Shown: piece after piece, positions 19,726 to 28,993 of the stretch
How the letters are laid out: every line of letters begins with the position of its first letter
Numbering within the stretch: position 1 is the stretch's first letter
From: JAZDRH01 sp047470865
GTDB taxonomy: Bacteria > Pseudomonadota > Gammaproteobacteria > Pseudomonadales > Pseudomonadaceae
Length of the DNA: 64,000 nt
Direction of reading: 5' to 3'
Assembly (NCBI RefSeq): GCF_047470865.1
Contig: NZ_JAZDRH010000014.1
Span: 15,719-79,718, forward strand
The notes under the pieces: model-generated
What the model was told of the DNA's origin: nothing
The model's database searches: none
Seen by the model: only the letters and a program-made list of their open reading frames with translations
Translations under genes and position numbers: made by a program

Positions 19726-19871
19726 GTTCGGCAGCTCGACAGTTTAATTAATAGGGAACAACGCGTCGCAGAATAGGTTAGGACGCAGAACGTTTCTAAG
19801 AGTATTATAGTCACGCATATTTAGCGAGTACGAGTTGCATTTTTTCGAGATTTAGTGGTGCAGGAGTTGGC

Positions 19872-21881
19872 ATGTCGCAGTTTAAACTGGTAACTAACTA
19901 TACCCCAGCCGGTGATCAGCCTGAGGCCATTCGGCAAATGGTCATGGGTATTGAAGCAGGGCTAGCTCATCAAACATTGTTGGGTGTTACAGGTTCAGGT
20001 AAAACATTTAGCATCGCGAATGTGATCCAGCAAGTACAACGGCCAACGCTAGTTTTGGCACCCAATAAAACCTTAGCAGCACAGCTCTATGGCGAGTTTA
20101 AAAGTTTTTTCCCTGAAAATGCTGTTGAGTACTTTGTTTCTTACTATGATTACTATCAACCAGAAGCCTATGTAGCCGCCTCAGATACCTTTATTGAGAA
20201 AGATGCCTCAGTCAATGATCATATTGAGCAAATGCGTTTATCCGCTACTAAGGCACTGTTAGAGCGGCCTGATACTATTATTGTCGCTACAGTATCTTGC
20301 ATTTATGGTTTAGGTAGCCCAGAAACCTATTTGAAAATGATGCTGCATCTAGACCGTGGTGATCGTATGGATCAGCGTGAACTCTTGCGGCGTTTAGCTG
20401 AATTACAATATACCCGTAATGAAATAGATTTTTCACGAGCTACTTTTCGCGTGCGTGGTGATGTGGTTGATATCTTTCCAGCTGAGTCTGAGCTAGAAGC
20501 TGTGCGCGTGGAATTGTTTGATGACGAAATTGAAAGTATCAGTGCTTTTGATCCGCTCACAGGAGAGGTTTTTCGCAAATTACCACGCTTTACGTTCTAC
20601 CCTAAAACACACTATGTCACGCCACGAGAACAATTATTAGCTGCCGTTGATGGTATACGTGAAGAACTGGCTGAGCGCCTCTGCTATTTGCGTGAGAACG
20701 ATCAGCTAGTAGAAGCGCAGCGCTTGGAGCAGCGTACGCAGTTTGACATGGAAATGATGTTAGAGCTGGGTTATTGCAGTGGTATTGAAAATTACTCAAG
20801 GTATTTATCAGGGCAGCCAGCAGGTGCGCCACCGCCAACCTTATATAACTATCTGCCAGATAATGCATTATTAGTGATAGATGAGTCGCATGTTAGTGTG
20901 CCGCAAGTAGGCGCTATGTATAAAGGCGACCGCTCACGCAAAGAAAACTTAGTCAAATATGGCTTTCGTTTACCCTCTGCTTTAGATAATCGACCACTGC
21001 GTTTTGAGGAGTGGGAAGCGATTAGCCCGCAAACTATTTTTGTCTCAGCCACCCCAGGCCCCTATGAGGCTGAGCATGCAGGGCAAGTAGTCGAGCAGGT
21101 AGTACGTCCAACAGGATTAATTGACCCAGAAATAGAAATTCGTCCAGCGTCTACTCAGGTGGATGACTTGTTATCACAAATTCACCAACGTGTAGCTGTA
21201 AATGAACGCATTTTAGTTACTACGTTAACTAAGCGTATGGCTGAGGATTTAACCGATTACCTAAGTAGTCATGAGGTGCGAGTGCGCTACTTACACTCTG
21301 ATATTGATACAGTAGAACGGGTAGAAATTATTCGGGATTTACGCATGGGAGTCTTTGATGTGTTAGTGGGCATCAACTTATTGCGAGAAGGCTTGGATAT
21401 GCCAGAGGTCTCTTTGGTTGCTATATTAGATGCAGACAAAGAAGGCTTTTTACGTTCAGAGCGCTCATTAATTCAAACCATAGGACGGGCGGCTCGTAAC
21501 CTAAATGGTAAGGCTATTTTGTATGCTGACCATATAACAGGCTCTATGCAACGGGCAATAGATGAAACGGATCGCCGTAGAACGAAACAAATTAACTTTA
21601 ACCAAACACATGGCATAGTACCTAAAGGCGTAGTCAAAGATATACGTGACATTATGGAGGGTGCTGTTGTTCCTGGGGCGCGTAATCAACGTAGAAAACT
21701 AGCCAAAGTAGCCGAAGATGCAGGTGATTATGCCGCCTTGCAAACACCAGCTCAGGTTGAGAAACGGATTAAACAGCTTGAAGAGCAGATGTTTAAAGCT
21801 GCTCGTGATCTTGAGTTTGAACAAGCTGCTTTATGGCGTGATGAAATTAGTAAGCTGCGTGATGTACTACTTACGCTTTAA
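19872..21881 (+). CDS. uvrB: Excinuclease ABC subunit B
   Basis: DNA damage-verifying helicase of nucleotide excision repair. The 669-residue protein has Walker A GVTGSGKTF, the beta-hairpin region YFVSYYDYYQPEAYV, the Walker B DESH segment (LLVIDESHVS), helicase motifs including GINLLREGLDMPEVSLV and QTIGRAARN, and the C-terminal UVR domain that contacts UvrC (EEQMFKAARDLEFEQAALWRDEI). CAGGAG stands six bases before the ATG. No LexA box is visible upstream, unlike E. coli. It overlaps the convergent exporter gene by four bases. Confidence 0.97.
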   Translation: MSQFKLVTNYTPAGDQPEAIRQMVMGIEAGLAHQTLLGVTGSGKTFSIANVIQQVQRPTLVLAPNKTLAAQLYGEFKSFFPENAVEYFVSYYDYYQPEAYVAASDTFIEKDASVNDHIEQMRLSATKALLERPDTIIVATVSCIYGLGSPETYLKMMLHLDRGDRMDQRELLRRLAELQYTRNEIDFSRATFRVRGDVVDIFPAESELEAVRVELFDDEIESISAFDPLTGEVFRKLPRFTFYPKTHYVTPREQLLAAVDGIREELAERLCYLRENDQLVEAQRLEQRTQFDMEMMLELGYCSGIENYSRYLSGQPAGAPPPTLYNYLPDNALLVIDESHVSVPQVGAMYKGDRSRKENLVKYGFRLPSALDNRPLRFEEWEAISPQTIFVSATPGPYEAEHAGQVVEQVVRPTGLIDPEIEIRPASTQVDDLLSQIHQRVAVNERILVTTLTKRMAEDLTDYLSSHEVRVRYLHSDIDTVERVEIIRDLRMGVFDVLVGINLLREGLDMPEVSLVAILDADKEGFLRSERSLIQTIGRAARNLNGKAILYADHITGSMQRAIDETDRRRTKQINFNQTHGIVPKGVVKDIRDIMEGAVVPGARNQRRKLAKVAEDAGDYAALQTPAQVEKRIKQLEEQMFKAARDLEFEQAALWRDEISKLRDVLLTL

Positions 21882-22792
21882 TTGAGAGGTTTGCGCCTTG
21901 ATCGGCCAAGAATTAACAAAACCACCCCACTTAAGGTAATAGCACAGGCTAATAAAGCGCTGGTGTTTAATTGCTCGTCAAGCACCAGCCAGCCTAATAA
22001 TAAGGCCACCATAGGGTTTACAAATGCAAAGGTGGACACTGTGCTTAAGCGAACATTGCGTAATAACCAATAATACGCAGGAAACACACCTAAACTAACA
22101 GGCAATACTAAATAGACCATCCACCACCAACTTTGAGCAGAAAGTGCTTGCCAGCTGAATTTTTCCCAGTCGTTATGTAAGCTACTTAAAATAGCGAGAG
22201 CACAGGAACCTACTAGCATCTGCAAGGCCATTCCTAGCCAATTAGAACGAAAGGGCGGCCGTTTTCCTAGTAACCAACCTCCCATTGCCCATAGCAAAGT
22301 GCAGCCTAGTACTAACCCCATGGCAAACCATTGCTGCCAGCCTGTAGTCTCACCAAAAGTGTTGCCGACCAGTAAGCTAATACCTAGCATGGCAATGAGT
22401 AAGCCAATTAAGGTTTTAACTGGTGGGCGATCACCTAAGCACCATTCTAGTAGAACGCTCCACAGTGGCAGCGCTGTACATAACATGGCAACCATGCCTG
22501 TTGCAATAAATTGGTTGGCATAAATGAGCGCACCTTGGCCAACGGCAATGAGCATTAATCCACCAATTAATGCACTAATGATGTCACTTTTTTGCAAACG
22601 AAATTGCCCGCGAACAATCACCCAAATTAAGGCAAGGCTACCCGCTAACCCAAAACGGATACAGCCAATGACAAAAGACGGGATTTCTTCCAATAAAAAG
22701 TGGTTGGCAAGGTAAGTTGTACCCCAGCCCAAATAAACAGCAGCAAAAGAGATAATAATAAGTGCTGTAGGACTAGGTTTATATAGGTTCAT
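21878..22792 (-). CDS. EamA/DMT family exporter
   Basis: A 304-residue inner-membrane transporter with about ten hydrophobic segments in two EamA repeats (first with YLGWGTTYLANHFLL and IRFGLAGSLALIW; second with WWMVYLVLPVSLGVFPAYYW and NPMVALLLGWLVLDEQL). Such proteins export amino acids or other metabolites, but the substrate here is unknown. The tail is basic (GRSRRKPLN). It is convergent with uvrB. Confidence 0.85.
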   Translation of the reverse strand: MNLYKPSPTALIIISFAAVYLGWGTTYLANHFLLEEIPSFVIGCIRFGLAGSLALIWVIVRGQFRLQKSDIISALIGGLMLIAVGQGALIYANQFIATGMVAMLCTALPLWSVLLEWCLGDRPPVKTLIGLLIAMLGISLLVGNTFGETTGWQQWFAMGLVLGCTLLWAMGGWLLGKRPPFRSNWLGMALQMLVGSCALAILSSLHNDWEKFSWQALSAQSWWWMVYLVLPVSLGVFPAYYWLLRNVRLSTVSTFAFVNPMVALLLGWLVLDEQLNTSALLACAITLSGVVLLILGRSRRKPLN

Positions 22793-23486
22793 AGCAATAC
22801 TTTAGGTAAAGCCATAGTTTACTGCTTTGTAAGTTTTTTGCTACTAATACTAGCTTAAGGCTTTAACAGTAAAGAGCTACAAGCTGTTTAAACCAAGTCG
22901 CTTTGATCTGTCTGAGCACTTTGTGAAGGTTTTAGAACAAAAGACAGCAAAGCAGTGAAAGTTTGCGACCCTAAGCTAGCAAAGGTAAAACTTGAATTTA
23001 GCTGCTGCTACAAGTGATTTTTATAATCTTATACATTTGGTTCTTGCAATCTTACTTACTCAGCTTAAAGGAAATCATCTGTTTGGATGCGGAGTGGCTT
23101 GGCTCCTTTAACCAGCATGTAGAAGCAAGTTGTCATCTAAGTATGACTGCCATTGATTTATAGTGATTAAAACTTCTCGTTAAAAAAACATAAGGGTTAG
23201 ATTGGAGAGCTTGCTAGATAACGAATTTCTTTAGCTGCAATGCGCTGAAAGAATTAAGTTCTATACAAAATCACAGCAGCTTGTTTTGAGCAGGGTATTC
23301 TTTGTTGATACTCAAGAGTGTAACAAAATCTATGGGGCAATCTAGTTTTCAATTAAAGTATAAAAGCCTTAAGCCTTTGTTAATGTAAAAAGTCATTAGG
23401 TTTAACAAGTCTATATGAGGAAACTAGCAGTGAGGCGCAAGGCTTTGTTAAGATAACACTTTATTTTCGTTTTATTGAGAACTTTC
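22793..23486. other. Gene-free stretch upstream of gltX
   Basis: About 690 bases without a supported reading frame. Stops are frequent in all frames and the sequence is AT-rich. It must contain the promoters of the exporter gene (minus) and of gltX (plus), but no near-consensus pair stands out. No tRNA is seen here. Confidence 0.6.
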
Positions 23487-24971
23487 ATGGCCACGGTTCG
23501 TACACGCATTGCTCCTTCTCCTACTGGTGATCCACACGTAGGCACTGCTTATATTGCTTTATTTAACCTATGCTTTGCGCGTCAGCATGGCGGTGAATTT
23601 ATTTTACGTATTGAAGATACTGATCAAGTACGCTCAACGCGTGAATCGGAAGAACAAATTTATCAAGCGCTGCGTTGGTTAGGTATTGAATGGAATGAAG
23701 GTCCTGATATAGGTGGTCCGCATGGCCCGTATAGACAGAGTGAGCGCGCGCCTATTTATAAAAAATATGCCCAAGAATTAGTAGATAAAGGGCATGCTTT
23801 TCCATGTTTTTGCTCATCTGAACGCCTTGATGCTGTACGTGCTGAGCAAATGGCCAATAAGGAAACGCCTCGTTATGATGGACATTGCATGCATATTGAA
23901 GCTGGTGAAGCGCAACGGCGAGTAGCGGCGGGTGAATCTCATGTAATACGTATGAAAGTCCCCACTGAAGGCGTCTGTGTCGTAAAAGACATGTTGCGCG
24001 GCGAAGTTGAAATTGGCTGGGATCGTATGGATATGCAGGTACTAATGAAAGCTGACGGCCTGCCCACCTACTTCCTAGCCAATGTGGTGGATGACCATTT
24101 AATGGGAATTACCCATGTGTTACGAGGCGAAGAGTGGCTACCCTCAGCACCAAAACTCATTAAGCTTTATGAGTATTTTGGCTGGGAGCAACCAGAGCTT
24201 TGTTATATGCCATTATTGCGCAACCCCGATAAGAGCAAACTTTCTAAGCGTAAAAATCCTACGTGTATTACCTTCTATCGTGATATGGGGTATTTGCCAG
24301 AAGCCTTATTGAACTACTTAGGACGCATGGGCTGGTCAATGCCAGATGAGCGTGAAAAATTTTCATTAGATGAAATGATTGAGCACTTTGATATTAATCG
24401 TGTTTCATTAGGCGGCCCTATTTTTGATTTGGAAAAACTATCTTGGCTAAACGGACAATGGGTACGTGATTTAAGTGTAGAAGACTTTGCTAAAGAGGTT
24501 CAGAAATGGGCGTTCAATACTGAACATTTGATGAAAATTGCGCCTCATGTTCAAGGTCGAGTTGAAAACTTTAGCCAAATTGCACCTTTAGCGGGATTTT
24601 TCTTTAGCGGTCAAGTACAAACCAGCAAAGAACAGTATGCACATAAGAAACTAGACGAAGCACAAGTACGCCAAACAATGCAATTTGTGCTTTGGAAACT
24701 GGAAGCCTTGCGCCAATGGAATAAAGACGCCATTACAGAATGTATTAATCTTGTTGGTGCTGCACTTGAATTGAAACTCCGTGACATTATGCCTTTAATG
24801 TTTGTCGCTATCAGTGGGCAAGCCAGCTCGGTTTCTGTATTGGATGCTATGGAAATTTTAGGGCCTGATATTACACGCTTTCGTTTGCGTCAGGCTTTAG
24901 AGGTTCTAGGCGGCGTTTCTAAAAAAGAAACTAAAGAGTGGGAAAAACAATATAGCCAAACATTAGGCTAA
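23487..24971 (+). CDS. gltX: Glutamyl-tRNA synthetase
   Basis: Class I aminoacyl-tRNA synthetase charging tRNA-Glu. The 494-residue protein has the HIGH-type motif HVG at 17-19 (APSPTGDPHVGTAY), IEDTDQVRST, the tRNA-binding central region, the KMSKS-type loop SKLSKRKN, and an anticodon-binding C-terminal domain. The frame opens at a TTG at 23475, but the ATG at 23487 gives the family start MATVRTRIAPSPTG. It is followed by a hairpin shared with the convergent lexA-sulA operon. Confidence 0.96.
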   Translation: MATVRTRIAPSPTGDPHVGTAYIALFNLCFARQHGGEFILRIEDTDQVRSTRESEEQIYQALRWLGIEWNEGPDIGGPHGPYRQSERAPIYKKYAQELVDKGHAFPCFCSSERLDAVRAEQMANKETPRYDGHCMHIEAGEAQRRVAAGESHVIRMKVPTEGVCVVKDMLRGEVEIGWDRMDMQVLMKADGLPTYFLANVVDDHLMGITHVLRGEEWLPSAPKLIKLYEYFGWEQPELCYMPLLRNPDKSKLSKRKNPTCITFYRDMGYLPEALLNYLGRMGWSMPDEREKFSLDEMIEHFDINRVSLGGPIFDLEKLSWLNGQWVRDLSVEDFAKEVQKWAFNTEHLMKIAPHVQGRVENFSQIAPLAGFFFSGQVQTSKEQYAHKKLDEAQVRQTMQFVLWKLEALRQWNKDAITECINLVGAALELKLRDIMPLMFVAISGQASSVSVLDAMEILGPDITRFRLRQALEVLGGVSKKETKEWEKQYSQTLG

Positions 24972-24972
24972 T

Positions 24973-25008
24973 AAAAAAACCGCACAATGCTTTGCAGCAC
25001 TGTGCGGT
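24973..25008 (-). terminator. Terminator of the lexA-sulA operon, shared with gltX
   Basis: A stem ACCGCACA/TGTGCGGT continues inside through TGCT/AGCA with loop TTGC. On the minus strand it is followed by a run of seven T residues, so it ends lexA-sulA well. On the plus strand it lacks a T tract. Confidence 0.8.
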
Positions 25009-25028
25009 AATCAATCTAAGTAGGGTGC

Positions 25029-25517
25029 TTAGATTGAGAAGGGATGCTTAATATTTAGGCTTTGCGATTCGCCTAAGCGAGCTGCTCGAATAAGCTTGCG
25101 TTGGGCGCTAGGTACTAAAGGGTTTAGCCAGCTAATAACAGTATGGCTTTTGCCTAAACGCAATGCCTCACAGGCTAATTCTTGACTACTTTGTAAGCCG
25201 CTTGGGCGTAGAATTAATATCCGCTCACGGTTTAACCCTGCATCGCGTAACCACTGCTGGGTTAGTGCAGCGGGTGGGGAAATAAATGTTAGCCAACGCT
25301 CACCTTGTTCTTCACTTAGTGCGCGCAACATAGGCGCTAATAAGTGCAAACACTGATGTTCACTGCCCTGTAAACTGATTTCACTAAAAAAATCTGAGGC
25401 ATTAGTAGCTGTTTCAGGAGAAGCTTTACGTACAACAGAAACCGCAGGCGATACAGATGTATTAAAAGAAGCAAATAACGGTAACTGAGCATGTTGGGTT
25501 GCTGTTTGAAATTGCAT
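25029..25517 (-). CDS. sulA: SOS cell division inhibitor SulA
   Basis: A 162-residue SulA-type inhibitor that blocks FtsZ polymerisation after DNA damage. It has a variable N-terminus and the conserved core LLAPMLRALSEEQGERWLTFI, LRDAGLNRERILIL, and EALRLGKSHTVISWL, matching the RecA-like fold of SulA. A short C-terminal tail follows. It starts 11 bases after lexA, so it is in the LexA-controlled operon, the arrangement found in Pseudomonas. Confidence 0.9.
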   Translation of the reverse strand: MQFQTATQHAQLPLFASFNTSVSPAVSVVRKASPETATNASDFFSEISLQGSEHQCLHLLAPMLRALSEEQGERWLTFISPPAALTQQWLRDAGLNRERILILRPSGLQSSQELACEALRLGKSHTVISWLNPLVPSAQRKLIRAARLGESQSLNIKHPFSI

Positions 25518-25528
25518 AGCTGTTCTCC

Positions 25529-26158
25529 TTATCGGCGAATAACGCCCACGCTTAAGCCTTCAATGACAAATTCTTGAGAAGTTAAATCAACTTTAATAGG
25601 CGCAAACTCTTCGTTTTCAGCTAAAAGCCATACGGTATTACCTTCACGTTTAAAGCGCTTTACCGTAACTTCGTCATCTATGCGGGCTACGATGACTTGG
25701 CCGTTACGTGCTTCTCTAGTGGTATGTACAGCGAGTAAATCGCCATCAAAAATACCGATGTTTTTCATACTCATACCACGTACTTGTAGCAAATAGTCAG
25801 CTTGAGGATGAAAAAAATCAGGGTTAATCTTGCACGTACTTTCAATGTGTTGTTCCGCAAGGATAGGGCTACCAGCGGCTACACGGCCAATAATAGGAAG
25901 CTCATTATCATTACTGGCTAAAGATGTTACAGGCTCATCGTCGAACGGTTCAGTAATACGAATACCACGTGAAGCACCAGGGGTCATTTCTATAGCGCCT
26001 TTGCGTGCCAATGCTTTTAAATGATCCTCTGCGGCATTAGGAGAGCGAAAGCCAAGTTCTTTGGAGATTTCAGCACGAGTTGGAGGAAAACCATTGGTTT
26101 CAATCCAGTCCTTTAGGAAATTTAAAATTTCCGTTTGGCGTTTAGTCAGTTTGATCAT
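25529..26158 (-). CDS. lexA: SOS repressor LexA
   Basis: Transcriptional repressor of the SOS regulon, self-cleaving with activated RecA. The 209-residue protein has a winged-helix DNA-binding domain (1-70, PPTRAEISKELGFRSPNAAEDHL), the cleavage site Ala95-Gly96 in GRVAAGSP, and the Ser130 (RGMSM) and Lys167 (VTVKRF) dyad, spaced as in E. coli LexA. A LexA box lies about 30 bases upstream, so it represses itself and sulA. Confidence 0.98.
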   Translation of the reverse strand: MIKLTKRQTEILNFLKDWIETNGFPPTRAEISKELGFRSPNAAEDHLKALARKGAIEMTPGASRGIRITEPFDDEPVTSLASNDNELPIIGRVAAGSPILAEQHIESTCKINPDFFHPQADYLLQVRGMSMKNIGIFDGDLLAVHTTREARNGQVIVARIDDEVTVKRFKREGNTVWLLAENEEFAPIKVDLTSQEFVIEGLSVGVIRR

Positions 26159-26186
26159 GGCAGTACTCTGTATTTTTAATCATTGA

Positions 26187-26202
26187 CTGTGATTATATAC
26201 AG
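26187..26202. promoter_or_regulatory. LexA box of the lexA-sulA operon
   Basis: CTGTGATTATATACAG fits the CTGT-N8-ACAG consensus exactly. It lies 29 bases upstream of the lexA start. Only one box is seen. Confidence 0.93.
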
Positions 26203-26250
26203 TAAATAGCAAATGGCAAGTACTGAGTGTAAATCAGGATGAAAGGTAGC

Positions 26251-27099
26251 CTAAAGTTTTTGCAGGTAAGCCATAACGTCGGGTGCTCCAGCTTCAAGTA
26301 AGCTTTCAGCCAATAAATTGGAGTGGCTATGGTTACGTGGCAACAGAAGCCATTCAATATACGGATAGGGAGCGCGGCTAATAGCTAGGCGGGCATATGG
26401 CAGTTCACATTTGATTAAAAACGACATAAAAGCAGGATGACTCCAGGTCTCATGTGGCATTGAAATAATGTGATAACTTGCTTTTAGCTGGGATAGTGCA
26501 ATGGCGTTAATGCTATGTTTTTGAATAATAACAGGCACTGCGGTGTCAAGCTTACGTAAACGAGCATAATTTTGTGCGCAAACAAAATGGGCCAAACTAG
26601 CATTGGGGCGTGCATTCCAAAAATAGCTGTCATTTAGCCAGCCAACTTGCTCAACAGTAATAGGTGTATATTTATCAACAAAGCATAATTTTAAAGCAGC
26701 TTCAAAATCCTTGTAGCTTAAAATGCGTGCATCACGACAGTAAAAGCTTTTAGAAAAGGTTTGAAGACTATTGGCCAGTTCAGGTATCACTGGAGGGCAA
26801 TTAATGCCATCAAAATCAGCAATAGAAAACACAGGATTTTCTACTGTAGTGGTAGTCACAATATGCTTTAAATAATTGTAAGCCTGCTCTTTATCTTGCT
26901 GTACAGGACCTGATAAGCCATTACTAGGCAATTGGATTAGACGTTGAATAGCAATGCACCTAGGTAGAAAAATATCAAACTTAGGAGCAAAAAGTGGGGC
27001 ATAGGGGAGATCAACAGCCTCTTCAAGCTGTTTATAAAAACTGGCTGACTGACCACGCCGCGTCAATTTTGTTGTTAGACGTAGTATTGATTGCAACAT
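26251..27099 (-). CDS. Conserved hypothetical protein
   Basis: A soluble protein of about 282 residues that I do not recognise with certainty. It lacks a signal peptide and membrane segments. Notable stretches are YCRDARILSYKDFEAALKLCF, WLNDSYFWNARPNASLAHFVCAQNYARL and the histidine-containing SMPHETWSHPAFMSFL. The frame is open to 27192. The ATG at 27099 has AGG at suitable distance and GGAGG 13 bases further up, and gives a plausible start (MLQSILRL). It is divergent from pyrD and separated from lexA by about 90 bases. Confidence 0.6.
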   Translation of the reverse strand: MLQSILRLTTKLTRRGQSASFYKQLEEAVDLPYAPLFAPKFDIFLPRCIAIQRLIQLPSNGLSGPVQQDKEQAYNYLKHIVTTTTVENPVFSIADFDGINCPPVIPELANSLQTFSKSFYCRDARILSYKDFEAALKLCFVDKYTPITVEQVGWLNDSYFWNARPNASLAHFVCAQNYARLRKLDTAVPVIIQKHSINAIALSQLKASYHIISMPHETWSHPAFMSFLIKCELPYARLAISRAPYPYIEWLLLPRNHSHSNLLAESLLEAGAPDVMAYLQKL

Positions 27100-27308
27100 A
27101 GTACTGCCTATTCCTCCATCAATTTTTTGCATAGTTCCATTGTGCAGTGTAAGTTTAACTGTTTTACTCAGTACAAATCTGAGCTCGCTCACGAAATATA
27201 TAAAAAAGCCACGCTAAAATTAGGCTTATTTTGTAAAAAATGCGAAGTAGCCAAAGATTTTAGTATACTTATCCTTCTTTCTTATATTCACCATTGATGC
27301 CTCTTGCC

Positions 27309-28340
27309 ATGTATAGCTTTGCGCGAAATTTATTATTCAAGTTTTCCCCTGAAACATCTCATGAGTTATCACTAGACTTAATTGGAGCCGCTGGGCGACT
27401 AGGTATTGTCCCTCTTTTATCAAAGAAAGTTCCCGCTTGTCCTGTAAATGTGATGGGGATACAGTTTCCCAACCCTGTAGGCCTTGCCGCTGGACTTGAT
27501 AAAAATGGCGAAGCAATTGATGGTCTGTCACAAATGGGCTTTGGGTTTATTGAAATAGGCACAGTTACACCACGGGCACAACCAGGTAATCCTAAACCTA
27601 GACTATTTAGATTGCCACAAGCGCAAGCCATTATTAATCGCATGGGCTTTAATAATAAAGGTGTGGACTATTTGTTGCAGCGTGTACAGGCAGCAAAGTA
27701 CCGTGGTGTATTAGGAATTAATATTGGCAAAAATTTTAGTACCCCCGTAGAACGGGCTGCTGAAGACTATTTGTATTGCTTGGAAAAAGTCTATGGTTAT
27801 GCCAGCTATGTCACTGTAAATGTTAGCTCACCTAACACCCCAGGTTTACGTTCCTTGCAATTTGGCGACGTATTACGTCAACTCCTTGAAACCCTACACG
27901 ACAAGCAAACCTATCTTACTTCGTTGTATGGGCGTCACGTGCCTATTGCGATAAAAATTGCCCCTGATATGACCGACGAGGAAATTCAACAGGTTGCACA
28001 GATTTTGCTAGAGACAGGTATGGATGCTGTCATTGCTACTAATACAACGGTTGAGCGTATTGGTGTGGAAGGTATGGCGTATGCCAATGAAACAGGTGGC
28101 TTGTCTGGCGCTCCTGTACGGCATAAAAGCACGCATGTTGTTAGTGTCCTAGCAGAGAATTTGAAGGGGAAACTGCCAATTATTGCGGTAGGGGGAATAA
28201 CTGAAGGGCAGCATGCTGCTGAAAAAATTGCAGCTGGAGCGAGTTTAGTGCAAATTTATTCAGGCTTTATTTACCAAGGGCCTGACTTAATTCGCCAATC
28301 TGTAGATGCGATTGCAAAGCAGCCAGCTCGAAAATTTTAA
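27309..28340 (+). CDS. pyrD: Dihydroorotate dehydrogenase (quinone), class 2
   Basis: Membrane-associated flavoenzyme of pyrimidine synthesis that passes electrons to quinone. The 343-residue protein has the N-terminal membrane-binding helices (MYSFARNLLFKFSPETSHEL), GLAAGLDKNGE, GTVTPRAQPGNPKPRLFR, INRMGFNN, the catalytic serine region VNVSSPNTPGLR, KIAPD, ATNTT and GGI near the FMN phosphate. The frame is open from 27294. The ATG at 27309 matches the family start, but earlier TTG/ATG codons cannot be excluded because no clear ribosome site is present. Confidence 0.95.
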   Translation: MYSFARNLLFKFSPETSHELSLDLIGAAGRLGIVPLLSKKVPACPVNVMGIQFPNPVGLAAGLDKNGEAIDGLSQMGFGFIEIGTVTPRAQPGNPKPRLFRLPQAQAIINRMGFNNKGVDYLLQRVQAAKYRGVLGINIGKNFSTPVERAAEDYLYCLEKVYGYASYVTVNVSSPNTPGLRSLQFGDVLRQLLETLHDKQTYLTSLYGRHVPIAIKIAPDMTDEEIQQVAQILLETGMDAVIATNTTVERIGVEGMAYANETGGLSGAPVRHKSTHVVSVLAENLKGKLPIIAVGGITEGQHAAEKIAAGASLVQIYSGFIYQGPDLIRQSVDAIAKQPARKF

Positions 28341-28347
28341 GTCATAG

Positions 28348-28373
28348 AAAGGCAGCTAATTTAGCTGCCTTTT
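28348..28373. terminator. Terminator between pyrD and rmf
   Basis: A stem AAAGGCAGCTA/TAGCTGCCTTT lies between the convergent pyrD and rmf. It is flanked by A residues on the left and T residues on the right and can work in both directions. Confidence 0.85.
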
Positions 28374-28381
28374 AGCGGCTG

Positions 28382-28597
28382 TCAACCTACAGCATTGAGC
28401 TCATTAAAACGATGCAGGCCAGCTGTGCCCGTCAGCCCATCCCATTGATCACTACGTCCTTCACGCCAGCCATTAAGCCAAGCCTGTCGAGCAGAAGTTG
28501 TATTGAATGGACAGCAATCCTTGGATTTTCCAGTTAAACCGTTTTGGTAGCCGCGAATAAATGCGCGAGTCAGGGGGTTTCTTTTCAATCGTCTCAT
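28382..28597 (-). CDS. rmf: Ribosome modulation factor
   Basis: A 71-residue basic protein that dimerises 70S ribosomes into inactive 100S particles in stationary phase. It has the typical start MRRLKRNPLTRAFIRGYQNGLTGKS, the conserved CPF, RQAWLNGWREGR and a short tail. It is convergent with pyrD and divergent from rlmL, the Pseudomonas arrangement. Confidence 0.95.
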   Translation of the reverse strand: MRRLKRNPLTRAFIRGYQNGLTGKSKDCCPFNTTSARQAWLNGWREGRSDQWDGLTGTAGLHRFNELNAVG

Positions 28598-28993
28598 AAA
28601 GCGGTTGCCTCACAGATATCTCTAGTGGGTTATTGGGATATTGCTTTATTGATTTAATTAAACAGATAGAGGGTTAATAGGATTAGGTTGCACATGCAAC
28701 ACTACTCTTGTAATAGGTATGACATGAAATAGAAACTGCCAAAAAGTTATAAATAAATATTTTTTTATGCATATTTGGCTAAGTTACTGTTTTTTATCTG
28801 CTTGAAATAGGTGCAACATAAGCTTTTCTCTATTTTAAATGTTACTTTTGTTAACTGATTTGTAATCTAACAGCAGATAAGGCTATTTTTTACTCAACTA
28901 CAGATAAAAATAAAGTAAAAGATTAAGTCCAAAGTCTAGCGCTTTTGGCTGGGCGCTTTATACTGCGTGGAAATTTTTAAAGGCGGTATTGCT
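28598..28993. other. AT-rich divergent promoter region of rmf and rlmL
   Basis: About 390 bases without a gene, with long AT runs. A TATACT hexamer at about 28961-28966, just before rlmL, could be a -10 element, but no good -35 is spaced to it. The length and AT content suggest regulation of rmf, but no operator can be named. Confidence 0.45.

Noticed and set aside
19741..19871. Possible LexA box upstream of uvrB
   Set aside because: No CTGT-N8-ACAG match is present, so SOS control of uvrB is not supported here.
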